Source: Fragilariopsis cylindrus CCMP1102
Lineage: Eukaryota > Bacillariophyta > Bacillariophyceae > Bacillariales > Bacillariaceae
DNA: 50,166 nucleotides
Direction: 5' to 3'
NCBI GenBank assembly: GCA_900095095.1
Contig: FMBT01000564.1
Location: forward strand, 1 to 50,166
Under the pieces are notes generated by a model. It searched no databases, was not told where the DNA came from, and saw nothing but the letters and a program-made list of their open reading frames with translations. The position numbers were made by a program, and so were the translations under genes. Below, piece by piece: positions 1 to 11,304 of this stretch. Positions within the stretch are counted from its first letter, which is position 1; each line of letters begins with the position of its first letter.

Positions 1-1157
1 ACGCCGTGCGACATCTTTTCTTAGTCGCGTGTTTCCAAATCCATTCCCCATGTAGCTATGCCCATCGAAACCAATTTTCATATTGAATTAGGCGTATGTG
101 TACAATGACATCGACGAAAATTGAATCGTAACGCCGTGCGTGTTCCTATCCATCCCCATATCTACGTCGCTTGATTCGCATGCTCATCGACACAAATCTT
201 TAAAAAACAATTGATTAAGCCGCTATAAACACTAATCGTGATGACGTAAATGACGGAACTTGACTCTTCTCGTTCTCTTTTTCTTACAATTCGTTGAGAA
301 GTCAATATATCTTTATTTTACAACTTGGTTTTGCCCTAGGTACACAACGTATTTATGGTATAATTTAATTTATATACAACATTAATACCTAAATAATAAA
401 AATATTTACTATATATTACAATATATAATACTTTCAGATCTCTCCAAGTTCATCTTCAACCAAACGAAGCGGGCATTATCAGAAGTGCTACAGTGCTCTT
501 TACTGCAGGCACTTGTTAGAGGAGTTTTCAAATTTCTTATCGGTTTGTTGAATTTCGCGTCTCTATTTTGTGGACAGATGGACAGAAGTGTTGATTGATT
601 GGTCCTGAGTGGAAGGACAGTTTCTTGCACGTGACAGAAAATCGATTAGAGGCATTAAAACATTAGTTAGTGAATCAATATCAGCCGATCAATCAATCCA
701 AACAACATCCATTAATTCAAAACAACAACCATCGGGTCAGGATCTTTTCTTGAAACATTAAAAAATCAAAATCGCACGAGGACAGTTTGCGCGCGACTAA
801 AATCGACTGTCACATTAGTGAATCAAAATATCAATCAATCAATATCAATCCAACAGCAAATCCAAATCAAAGATTTATTTGACATCAACGACAACGGAAC
901 GACGACAATAAGACAGCAATGGCTGATAACAAAAACAAAAAGAATAGTACATTCACCATATGACAAATAAAGGCGGACACGAACGAAGCCTCGCACAGCC
1001 AAGCTAAAAAAGAACACTTTTTCCCACTTCCAATCGCGTCACGATACCCACTGTATTATAATACAATAGTCTGTCTCCCTACCTACCTACCTACCTACCT
1101 ACCTAAACAATCAAAATCAAAATCAAAATCAAATCCATCCTCTAAGATTTAACAAGA
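1..1157. other. Non-coding stretch upstream of the methyltransferase gene
   Basis: No convincing gene is visible; the short open frames on the minus strand are AT-rich and lack any recognisable motif. The first 200 bases contain a loose direct repeat about 130 bp apart: ACGCCGTGCG occurs at 1 and at 131, each followed by a CCATCCCCAT-like stretch and a CATCGA-containing stretch. Short ATCAATCAATATC-type repeats lie at about 670-860. The last part, with CTAC and AATCAA runs, is probably promoter and 5' leader of the gene starting at 1158. Confidence 0.6.
1078..1104. repeat. (CTAC)n microsatellite
   Basis: About six copies of the tetranucleotide CTAC lie roughly 55 bp before the methyltransferase start codon, followed by AATCAA repeats. 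The run probably lies in the 5' leader. Confidence 0.9.
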
Positions 1158-2291
1158 ATGACAAGCACAAGCGCAACTCCTATACTGACTGTTCCGGCAA
1201 ATTTACAGTTCGATATCTCATCGTCATCGCCTCACGAAGAAGATAATAATGACAGCGGATATGATATATATCTAAATGAAAATTGGGACTCCGGTATTGG
1301 TGGTGGATTATGGACCACTGGATCAGCCTTGGCAAAATATTTTATAACAAGTCCACATTTTTTACAACAAATCAAACGTATAAGACAGAATAATAATAAT
1401 GAAGTAGAAGGTGGTGGTGATGATGATGATGACGATAATAATAATCGTCGTCGTCGTCCATTACGTGTACTTGAATTAGGTTCTGGGAATGGTTTTTTAA
1501 GTGTTTGTTTAGTTGTTGCTGTTGCAGTTGCTACAGCAAATATGAACAATAACGATGACGAAAATGATAGTAACAATGAGAATAACTTGAACAACAATGA
1601 TGAGAATAATTTGAACAACAACAATGATGTGAATTCAAATTGGCCAGGAATTGAAATTGTTGTAACAGATACAAAAGAACATTTACTATTAATGAAAGAT
1701 ACCATTGATTCAAATTTAAAACGTATATTACCACAAATATTAAAACGTTCCCGCAATTCTGCAGCATCGTCGTCGTCGTCATCGTCGTCGTCGTCATCAT
1801 CTGCTGATATTTCATATGATATTCAAAATATTGCTTGTGTAAAAGAATATTTATGGGGTAATAAAGATTATGATTTCAGTAATAATAGGACTACTACTGT
1901 TAGTAGTACTGATACTGATGATGTATCATCGTCAGAAGATGATGCCTATAATATATCAAATACAAATACAAATAAAGATAATCATTTTGATTTAATTATT
2001 GGTAGTGATGTTGCATATCGCGATTATTTACATGAACCATTAATTGATGCGTTAAAAGAATTTAGTTCCAGTTCAAGTTCAAGTCCATCATCAACTACCG
2101 GTATAATTCCAACGGTATCATTGATTGGTATCACAATGAATGATACAAAACCAATATTTTTTCAAAAATTAATTCAAGCTGGTTTTCAATATGAAAAATT
2201 AGCGGAACATTTATTTGATACAGAATATAATACATGTTCACGACAATTTGGTATATTTGCTATTACACGTACAAGTTCACAGGTACAGTAG
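1158..2291 (+). CDS. Class I SAM-dependent methyltransferase, lysine methyltransferase family 16-like
   Basis: A single open frame of 377 residues. The N-terminal NENWDSGIGGGLWTTG segment resembles the substrate-proximal W-x-[ST]-[AG] region of the METTL21/EEF2KMT type of protein-lysine methyltransferases. Motif I is ELGSGNG (residues 106-112), which binds S-adenosylmethionine. A beta2 acidic segment VVTDTKEH follows, and FDLIIGSDVAYRDY fits the post-II region of this family. The family methylates lysines on cytosolic proteins such as elongation factors and chaperones; the substrate here cannot be read from sequence. The fold is interrupted by low-complexity inserts: an Asp/Asn/Arg tract before motif I, an Asn/Glu tract after it, and Ser tracts later. 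These make it longer than the 220-300 residues usual for the family. The ATG at 1158 is the first in frame, after the leader repeats. Stand-alone gene, no intron. Confident of the family, not of the substrate. Confidence 0.82.
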   Translation: MTSTSATPILTVPANLQFDISSSSPHEEDNNDSGYDIYLNENWDSGIGGGLWTTGSALAKYFITSPHFLQQIKRIRQNNNNEVEGGGDDDDDDNNNRRRRPLRVLELGSGNGFLSVCLVVAVAVATANMNNNDDENDSNNENNLNNNDENNLNNNNDVNSNWPGIEIVVTDTKEHLLLMKDTIDSNLKRILPQILKRSRNSAASSSSSSSSSSSSADISYDIQNIACVKEYLWGNKDYDFSNNRTTTVSSTDTDDVSSSEDDAYNISNTNTNKDNHFDLIIGSDVAYRDYLHEPLIDALKEFSSSSSSSPSSTTGIIPTVSLIGITMNDTKPIFFQKLIQAGFQYEKLAEHLFDTEYNTCSRQFGIFAITRTSSQVQ

Positions 2292-4155
2292 TTTAACGTA
2301 GTCCTACTTCAACTCTTAGGAGTGTAAGTAATAAATAAGTAGATAATTGAGAATCGAACAAACTGTCTGTTATAAATGAATTGATAGTTATATAGTTATA
2401 GTAATTTTATAGTCCTATTGCAATACTACAGTAGTAGTAGTTAATCTATCATTTGCTTTTCTTCTTTTGCTTCTCGTGTCATTGCTGCCTGCTGTTTTGC
2501 TGGTGCTGGTGCTGGTGCTGATAATCATGATCATGATCATGATCATGATTCTGTTTGGTGCCAATAGTCTATTGAACAGGAAAATGCGAGTGAGAGGGTA
2601 CACATGGTATGTACGGAGCGTATATATGTATATATGCATGGGAGCGTATAAATGCTGTTCAAATTGTTGCAAAAAGGAAAGATGATATCAGAATATGACT
2701 TGCATAGATACAAATTCTCTAGGGAATAGTATTTTGTCAAACTACAGTAGGAACAAAACAGGAGAAGAACTACAGGTCAAATAATTGAATAGTTCCACAG
2801 TGCGGATCTGTAAACATAACAAAAAGTGGGAGATAGAAATAATTGTAATATTATTTGCGCACACCTCTTTCAACGCTAGAAAGCACACAATAAAGATCCA
2901 TTTTGGGGGGATATTATTAGACATGCCTGTTTGTAATGGGACCACTTTTAAGAAACCAATAGCATAAAAAATTACCACATTAACTAGTATAATCATCATA
3001 GACACTTTTGTACTACTGCTGTATCTATTACTCTATTATTTGATCAGCAGTCCTCCTCTTCTCTTATGCACCTCTTGTGGCAATTCAGAATTTGCCTTCC
3101 CACCCCTATATAACCTCACAGCATTTTCCCAAATGACCAGATTGCACTATAGCTGTTCCTCCCTATCTAACACCTCTGTTGTATTAAATAGATTTCACTT
3201 CTAGTAAGACCTAGTCTAGTATTACATAGTAGTAGGTCTCGTCCTGTTAATTCTTATCTTGATAAATAATGCAGTTTTTGTTTGTTTGTAGGAAGTAAAC
3301 CTGTATGGAGGAATAGCGGGTTGATCATTCTGACCAGCTATTGCACTTTGCTGTAATAAAAGTTCTATTCCAGTCACAATAGAAAGCATCATCAGTTATG
3401 ACATTGTAATGAGTTTCTAAGATCCTGTTGACTTCTTTAAAATTAATTAGTATATTGCCATCATCCTTCTTGTTGGTGGTACTGACTGGAGCTGCACCAA
3501 GGATAAGAGGAGGAGCAGAACTGCTGGTAGAACTAGTGGGATCTAGAAATGCTTTCATTTTATTTCCTATCCAATGTTGATATCCTCACTAATAGTGGGC
3601 ACGATTTACACCTGACCAACGCGTGTCACCACTATTAAGAACCCCAAATACAATTAATTGTCCCACGTTGGCCTATACAGGGGCAATCTTTGCTTACATC
3701 ATACCAGAATGAATAGATGGACAGAAATAACAACCCAAACCAACCTGATTAGCCAGTAGAATAGGAGCAATAGCTCACAGCCTCATAAGTTATTGAGAAC
3801 AATCTTTAGTAACTAATAACTCTAGTCTCAAAGCTGGAATACCTTCTTATCCCACTTGCTTGGTGTTGAGTTCTTCACAGCAAACTGCTGCTCAATACAC
3901 TAACAGTGCATTCAATAAGACAGTACAAAACACAATACTAGATAGCAGTAACACAAGGATATTCCTTCCTCTCACTTTATATTGACACCTGGATCTGCTC
4001 GACTGGAGATAGTCATGGTAGTCTAATGCGTTCCTCATTCTCGTGTGCAGCAAAGGTAGGAAGGGACTCAAGGCTGCTGTTGCTACTGTTTTGATAGATG
4101 AATGACAAAGGCATTATGGCACCAAAATCAATAAAATACTTGTATGTTGTAACCA
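2292..4155. other. Non-coding stretch between the methyltransferase gene and the tandem duplication
   Basis: No gene that I can support. It holds a (GGTGCT)n/(ATGATC)n simple-repeat patch at about 2498-2550, which creates spurious open frames on both strands. A 77-codon minus-strand frame at 3325-3558 has protein-like composition (Ser/Pro-rich start, then a mixed hydrophilic tail), but no motif I recognise and no visible splice partner. It could be an exon or transposon remnant. Confidence 0.5.
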
Positions 4156-4157
4156 AT

Positions 4158-6849
4158 GCATTTTTAGGGCTTTACAACCTGAGAGACCACGTGAATCAAA
4201 ATCTAAGAAGGTTCCAACAACAAGTCTTTCAAGCTTTGAATTTTGGGACCCAAAGCTTCTGCAGAAGTAGAACCACAGCCACGCATTGTGTTTTCTTCTT
4301 CTTTGTCTTTTATAATTCAGAAACATTTCCAGTAGTACAGGCAAAACACTTTAACTTTACTTGTTTTTGAACACACTTTAACTTTTTCAGGCCTTTTAAT
4401 TAGTAATTAAAAACACTAAGACTTTTGTGCAGAATAAAGTTCTTATTTATTAACACTTTAACTTCTCGTCAAAGGATAGACTTGTACTAATTTAATTTCT
4501 ATCTTAAACAACACAAAAAACTAAATCATGTCCTGTGGTACTTGCTGCTACCTGTACCACTCCTCTTCCTGGCATTCTAACCCATCCTAGCATGTATAAA
4601 GTCCCAATCAGGTGGTATAATCTGAGCTTAATATGCATAGGGTAGATACCTGGACCGGACTTTGGGGCGCTAGGAATGTGTTCTTCACACTTGAAGGTGG
4701 TAAAGGGTGTGATGCAGCCTAGGACATGGGAAAATGGCCCATTTGGGGGGGGGGGGGGTATGTGACCTAGTACACACTCAAAAGGATGAATCATCTCAAA
4801 GTAAGGAAATGCGGTTGACCATATACACCAAAGGTAATATAAACTTGGCAAGCTATGAGCAGGACCATGCTGATATGGGTGCTAAAGGGAGAAAACCTGT
4901 TTTGGGGCCTAAATGACCCTTTTTAGGGCTAAGCACACCCTGACACCTTCCTAACCTCCCTAGAGCCCTAAGCAATAGTTGGACCTTGTACCCATAGGTA
5001 TAATGTTGAGCTCCATACAATCTGTCAAGGTTACTAGGTCCGTATTGATGGTGCATCACGGCCTTGATTACACGCGCACTTGGCACTTAGAGAAATTGTG
5101 TGTTTTAATAGCGGTGGGTTTTGACCCATGACACCCCAAATGTATGTATGATTCCCAAAAACAATAATAAAATCCAAATTATCAAGTTACAAGGAAATAA
5201 CTGAATGCATTAGACAGAACCAAAGGTTCACAACTTAGGAATAATGTATATGCATTTTGTTTTCATAGTGTTTGCATTGCATTGCATTATTTGATTGATT
5301 ATGTGTATATGTATGTATGTGTGTGTGTGTACGCGCAAGTGCAAGTGTACGTGTAAGTGTGTGTGTGCGGTAGATATTTGGGACTCAGCGTACCTGGTAT
5401 GGGCGCGGTATCATCTCAAATATTTTTGCAATGTGTGCATTTGGGCTATTTTATATCTATTCTATTGTTCCCCACCCCACCACACCACCAATATGGCAAA
5501 TGCTCCAAGTATTGTTGGTGTATTTTGATTATATGCATATATGGAAGGTATCTGGGTGTTGAAACCATGGTTCAATTCCTTCTTTTTTTGATGATTTGGC
5601 ATCCTATTTCTGAATGGTACTTAAATTGGGCATGGAAATATGACATGTTGGCCAAAAAATTCAATGTTTGTGTTCTGGAGGCAAGAATAAGGCAAGTATG
5701 AGGGATCATGACCCTTGGTTTGTCCCCTATAGGTATGGAATGGATGACTGGGTGGTATATTGGTGCACCACGCTGGTTCAAGAACCTAAGGAGAAGTTAT
5801 TCATCTTATTCACCAAACTCTAACTAAACTGGAATTTTTTTTGTGAGATGAAAATAATACCAATCAGAATTACCTTAGTCAAGTGATGATGAACCACCAG
5901 GAATGGTAGGAGGGAAACATAATCTTCTAGTACACTATGTGGATGCTTGTGCACCCATCCATCTGGTGTTGTCCCCTGTAAATGCTTCAATTGAGATATA
6001 TTTGTTGTTCATTTTTTTATTTCTGATCAAAAATCATGTTGTTTGCGTGCCTACCACACCAGCAAAACGAATTTTATTCCTCAACCGCAGGAATAGAAAA
6101 GTTGTAGGAGGCAAACACAATGTTGTAGTACACTATTTGAATGCTTGTGCACCTGACCCATCTGGTGTTGTTGTCTGCAACCCTTTCAAATGAGATATTT
6201 TGTGTTCATTTCTTGTCAAAAATCATGATTTTTGTGTGTGCCTACCACACCAGCAAAACGAATTTTATTCCTCAACCGCAGGAATAGAAAAGTTGTAGGA
6301 GGCAAACACAATGTTGTAGTACACTATTTGAATGCTTGTGCACCTGACCCATCTGGTGTTGTTGTCTGCAACCCTTTCAAATGAGATATTTTGTATTCAT
6401 TTCTGATCAAAAATCATGTTGTTTTTTATGTGTCTACCACACCAGTAAAATGAATTTCATTCCGCAACCACATGAACAAAAAAGTTGTAGGTGGCAAACA
6501 CAATGTTGTAGTACACTATGTGAATGCTTGTGCACCTGACCCATCTGGTTTTGTCCTATGCAACATTTTTATATGAGATATTTTGTATTCATTTCTGATC
6601 AAAAATCATGTTGTGTTGTGCCTTCCACACCACCAGCGAAATGAATTTCATTCCGCAACCACAGGAACAGAAAAGTTGTAGGAGGCAAACACAATGTTCT
6701 AGGACACTATGCGGATGCTAGTGCACCTAACTCATCTGGTGTTGTCTTTTGCAACACTTTCAAATGAGATATTTTGTTGTGTGTACACATACATTTTATA
6801 TCCCTAAAATGTGTGCTGTGTGTGATAAGTTTCACAAACAATCGATGAT
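4158..6849. other. Gene-free flank inside duplication unit 1
   Basis: This 2.7-kb segment lies next to the 3' LTR and is copied at 7827-10516. I see no recognisable coding region; the 70-115-codon frames here (and their copies) have no motifs and biased composition. It holds a 14-base poly-G run at 4745-4758, a purine/pyrimidine-alternating patch at about 5300-5365 (TGTGTGTG, ACGCGC) and the 191-bp tandem array. It may be host DNA into which the copia element inserted, or an older non-autonomous transposon. Confidence 0.55.
5900..6785. repeat. Tandem array of about 191-bp units, copy 1
   Basis: About four and a half diverged units. The landmark CAG(C/T)(A/G)AAA(C/T)GAATTT recurs at 6060, 6251, 6443 and 6634, giving spacings of 191, 192 and 191 bp. 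Other landmarks repeated per unit are a GTAGGAGGCAAACACAATG-like box, a CTATxTGxATGCTTGTGCACC box and TCAAATGAGATATTTTGT. The second and third units are nearly identical; the outer ones are more diverged. In one frame each unit encodes a GGKHNVVVHY-like peptide, but no long frame survives across the array. Confidence 0.92.
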
Positions 6850-7637
6850 TGTTGAAACGGGTTCAGTATCAAATAGGATTTGATATTCAGACAATCTTAC
6901 TCTTCGGTCTTGTAAGATTCTGTTATGACGGTAAGAAAAGATACTCTCGATTCTTATAGACTGGTTGCGATGTTCTACCAGGATACTCTCCCTTTTAGAA
7001 TGCTGAAAGTCCTTCCGAACAATGTTCACTCTGTAAATGTAGATATTTCTATTATCTTTCCAGACAACGATATGTTCAAACGCAAAAGTTGTTATTAACA
7101 CACTTGTTTAATTAGTCTATGGCTATTACAATTTCTCAACATAAAAGACAGCAATTGTTCATTTCTCGTATTCGAGGTAATTCTGCTCTTTTCTTCGTAT
7201 TTTAGTATTGCGGTTTCCAGTAACCCTGCATACAACTTTCTGTTCCTAACTCACTTCGCCTCAATGCATATATATCGCATTAGCGGTTCAAAGGTGGACA
7301 TCGACATCTGCTCGACTTCCATATGTATAACACTCTTCATGATCGTGTTCTATATATTCGGACACTCTTCCTAATCGTGTTCCGGTTTGTATAAATATAC
7401 CTAAGCACTTCTCTTATTTGCGCTCGGTTCCAATTGCTTCGACAACGGCTTCGACAAGGTCACTTCAACTCCAAACAGTGCGAGTTTGGCTTTTAGCTAA
7501 CTTTCGGTTCTCTTTTATCTCAATAATGCATACACGTGCATTCTCACTCACTAATCTCATCGCGCTCGTATTTCTACTCCGCGGGGCTTATGTACGACAT
7601 ATGACTCCTACGCTTGAGTACTATGTATAATTTAACA
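6850..7637 (-). mobile_element. Copia LTR inside duplication unit 1 (788 bp)
   Basis: Read on the minus strand, the LTR begins TGTTAAATTATAC right after the purine-rich ATGGGGAG tract that follows pol, and ends CGTTTCAACA, giving TGTT...AACA termini. The right end is well supported by the polypurine tract. The left end rests only on the TG...CA rule, because no second independent LTR is present for comparison. It is a duplicate of the 3' LTR at 10517-11304, produced by the tandem duplication and not by a separate insertion. I cannot check a target-site duplication because the 5' LTR is missing. Confidence 0.7.
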
Positions 7638-7826
7638 CTCCCCATTGATCGTAACGATTTCATCTAACTCTGATTGAGTAATGTAGCGATCGACTTCTAA
7701 TGTATCATCAAAATACAGCGCGGCCGTGTTACCTCCAAAATGAAAGATTGGACGGATCAACTCGTAAGTACTTTGGTAACCCCAATGTTTCGTAAGTATA
7801 TCCGCGATATTACTTTCCGATTTGAT
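7632..7826 (-). pseudogene. Duplicated 3' tail of copia pol (last 64 codons)
   Basis: The sequence matches 11299-11493 exactly by eye: it encodes the end of RNase H and the pol stop codon, then breaks off at the duplication junction where the gene-free flank begins again. There is no start or catalytic domain, so it is a non-functional by-product of the tandem duplication. Confidence 0.93.
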
Positions 7827-9566
7827 GCATTTTTAGGGCTTTACAACCTGAGAGACCACGTGAATCAAAATCTAAGAAGGTTCCAACAACAAGTCTTTCA
7901 AGCTTTGAATTTTGGGACCCAAAGCTTCTGCAGAAGTAGAACCACAGCCACGCATTGTGTTTTCTTCTTCTTTGTCTTTTATAATTCAGAAACATTTCCA
8001 GTAGTACAGGCAAAACACTTTAACTTTACTTGTTTTTGAACACACTTTAACTTTTTCAGGCCTTTTAATTAGTAATTAAAAACACTAAGACTTTTGTGCA
8101 GAATAAAGTTCTTATTTATTAACACTTTAACTTCTCGTCAAAGGATAGACTTGTACTAATTTAATTTCTATCTTAAACAACACAAAAAACTAAATCATGT
8201 CCTGTGGTACTTGCTGCTACCTGTACCACTCCTCTTCCTGGCATTCTAACCCATCCTAGCATGTATAAAGTCCCAATCAGGTGGTATAATCTGAGCTTAA
8301 TATGCATAGGGTAGATACCTGGACCGGACTTTGGGGCGCTAGGAATGTGTTCTTCACACTTGAAGGTGGTAAAGGGTGTGATGCAGCCTAGGACATGGGA
8401 AAATGGCCCATTTGGGGGGGGGGGGTATGTGACCTAGTACACACTCAAAAGGATGAATCATCTCAAAGTAAGGAAATGCGGTTGACCATATACACCAAAG
8501 GTAATATAAACTTGGCAAGCTATGAGCAGGACCATGCTGATATGGGTGCTAAAGGGAGAAAACCTGTTTTGGGGCCTAAATGACCCTTTTTAGGGCTAAG
8601 CACACCCTGACACCTTCCTAACCTCCCTAGAGCCCTAAGCAATAGTTGGACCTTGTACCCATAGGTATAATGTTGAGCTCCATACAATCTGTCAAGGTTA
8701 CTAGGTCCGTATTGATGGTGCATCACGGCCTTGATTACACGCGCACTTGGCACTTAGAGAAATTGTGTGTTTTAATAGCGGTGGGTTTTGACCCATGACA
8801 CCCCAAATGTATGTATGATTCCCAAAAACAATAATAAAATCCAAATTATCAAGTTACAAGGAAATAACTGAATGCATTAGACAGAACCAAAGGTTCACAA
8901 CTTAGGAATAATGTATATGCATTTTGTTTTCATAGTGTTTGCATTGCATTGCATTATTTGATTGATTATGTGTATATGTATGTATGTGTGTGTGTGTACG
9001 CGCAAGTGCAAGTGTACGTGTAAGTGTGTGTGTGCGGTAGATATTTGGGACTCAGCGTACCTGGTATGGGCGCGGTATCATCTCAAATATTTTTGCAATG
9101 TGTGCATTTGGGCTATTTTATATCTATTCTATTGTTCCCCACCCCACCACACCACCAATATGGCAAATGCTCCAAGTATTGTTGGTGTATTTTGATTATA
9201 TGCATATATGGAAGGTATCTGGGTGTTGAAACCATGGTTCAATTCCTTCTTTTTTTGATGATTTGGCATCCTATTTCTGAATGGTACTTAAATTGGGCAT
9301 GGAAATATGACATGTTGGCCAAAAAATTCAATGTTTGTGTTCTGGAGGCAAGAATAAGGCAAGTATGAGGGATCATGACCCTTGGTTTGTCCCCTATAGG
9401 TATGGAATGGATGACTGGGTGGTATATTGGTGCACCACGCTGGTTCAAGAACCTAAGGAGAAGTTATTCATCTTATTCACCAAACTCTAACTAAACTGGA
9501 ATTTTTTTTGTGAGATGAAAATAATACCAATCAGAATTACCTTAGTCAAGTGATGATGAACCACCA

Positions 9567-10452
9567 GGAATGGTAGGAGGGAAACATAATCTTCTAGTAC
9601 ACTATGTGGATGCTTGTGCACCCATCCATCTGGTGTTGTCCCCTGTAAATGCTTCAATTGAGATATATTTGTTGTTCATTTTTTTATTTCTGATCAAAAA
9701 TCATGTTGTTTGCGTGCCTACCACACCAGCAAAACGAATTTTATTCCTCAACCGCAGGAATAGAAAAGTTGTAGGAGGCAAACACAATGTTGTAGTACAC
9801 TATTTGAATGCTTGTGCACCTGACCCATCTGGTGTTGTTGTCTGCAACCCTTTCAAATGAGATATTTTGTGTTCATTTCTTGTCAAAAATCATGATTTTT
9901 GTGTGTGCCTACCACACCAGCAAAACGAATTTTATTCCTCAACCGCAGGAATAGAAAAGTTGTAGGAGGCAAACACAATGTTGTAGTACACTATTTGAAT
10001 GCTTGTGCACCTGACCCATCTGGTGTTGTTGTCTGCAACCCTTTCAAATGAGATATTTTGTATTCATTTCTGATCAAAAATCATGTTGTTTTTTATGTGT
10101 CTACCACACCAGTAAAATGAATTTCATTCCGCAACCACATGAACAAAAAAGTTGTAGGTGGCAAACACAATGTTGTAGTACACTATGTGAATGCTTGTGC
10201 ACCTGACCCATCTGGTTTTGTCCTATGCAACATTTTTATATGAGATATTTTGTATTCATTTCTGATCAAAAATCATGTTGTGTTGTGCCTTCCACACCAC
10301 CAGCGAAATGAATTTCATTCCGCAACCACAGGAACAGAAAAGTTGTAGGAGGCAAACACAATGTTCTAGGACACTATGCGGATGCTAGTGCACCTAACTC
10401 ATCTGGTGTTGTCTTTTGCAACACTTTCAAATGAGATATTTTGTTGTGTGTA
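9567..10452. repeat. Tandem array of about 191-bp units, copy 2
   Basis: Duplicate of the array at 5900-6785 within unit 2, with the same order and sequence of internal units. Confidence 0.9.
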
Positions 10453-10516
10453 CACATACATTTTATATCCCTAAAATGTGTGCTGTGTGTGATAAGTTTC
10501 ACAAACAATCGATGAT

Positions 10517-11304
10517 TGTTGAAACGGGTTCAGTATCAAATAGGATTTGATATTCAGACAATCTTACTCTTCGGTCTTGTAAGATTCTGTTATGACGGTA
10601 AGAAAAGATACTCTCGATTCTTATAGACTGGTTGCGATGTTCTACCAGGATACTCTCCCTTTTAGAATGCTGAAAGTCCTTCCGAACAATGTTCACTCTG
10701 TAAATGTAGATATTTCTATTATCTTTCCAGACAACGATATGTTCAAACGCAAAAGTTGTTATTAACACACTTGTTTAATTAGTCTATGGCTATTACAATT
10801 TCTCAACATAAAAGACAGCAATTGTTCATTTCTCGTATTCGAGGTAATTCTGCTCTTTTCTTCGTATTTTAGTATTGCGGTTTCCAGTAACCCTGCATAC
10901 AACTTTCTGTTCCTAACTCACTTCGCCTCAATGCATATATATCGCATTAGCGGTTCAAAGGTGGACATCGACATCTGCTCGACTTCCATATGTATAACAC
11001 TCTTCATGATCGTGTTCTATATATTCGGACACTCTTCCTAATCGTGTTCCGGTTTGTATAAATATACCTAAGCACTTCTCTTATTTGCGCTCGGTTCCAA
11101 TTGCTTCGACAACGGCTTCGACAAGGTCACTTCAACTCCAAACAGTGCGAGTTTGGCTTTTAGCTAACTTTCGGTTCTCTTTTATCTCAATAATGCATAC
11201 ACGTGCATTCTCACTCACTAATCTCATCGCGCTCGTATTTCTACTCCGCGGGGCTTATGTACGACATATGACTCCTACGCTTGAGTACTATGTATAATTT
11301 AACA
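10517..11304 (-). mobile_element. 3' LTR of the copia retrotransposon (788 bp)
   Basis: It directly follows the pol stop codon on the minus strand; the stop codon itself overlaps the first bases of the LTR. The preceding ATGGGGAG is the expected polypurine tract for plus-strand priming. The minus-strand termini are TGTTAAAT and TTTCAACA. No matching 5' LTR is found in the window. Confidence 0.75.

Larger units (their letters stand above)
4158..7826. repeat. Tandem duplication, unit 1 (3669 bp)
   Basis: This block is repeated directly and immediately at 7827-11493. By eye the copies are essentially identical; the only difference I noticed is a poly-G run of 14 in this copy and 12 in the next. 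The left edge joins unrelated sequence (AACCAATGCATTTTTAG). The internal junction reads GATTTGATGCATTTTTAG, and the right edge of unit 2 reads GATTTGATATGTTGC. Only the two bases AT are shared at the breakpoints, so the exact edge can slide by 2 bp. The unit contains gene-free DNA, a 191-bp tandem array, an LTR and the end of pol, so the duplication is younger than the retrotransposon insertion. Confidence 0.95.

Noticed and set aside
2415..3005. Overlapping frames on both strands, some with hydrophobic stretches
   Set aside because: They arise from GGTGCT and ATGATC simple repeats and have no domain or partner exon.
5295..5701. Two overlapping plus-strand frames (77 and 114 codons), repeated identically at 8962-9368
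   Set aside because: Their apparent conservation comes from the tandem duplication, not selection. The composition reflects GT-rich and AT-rich simple sequence and no motif is seen.
5900..6785. Possible CRISPR-like or repeat-protein array
   Set aside because: The units are 191 bp with no spacer structure, the genome is eukaryotic, and the reading frame breaks after about 1.5 units.
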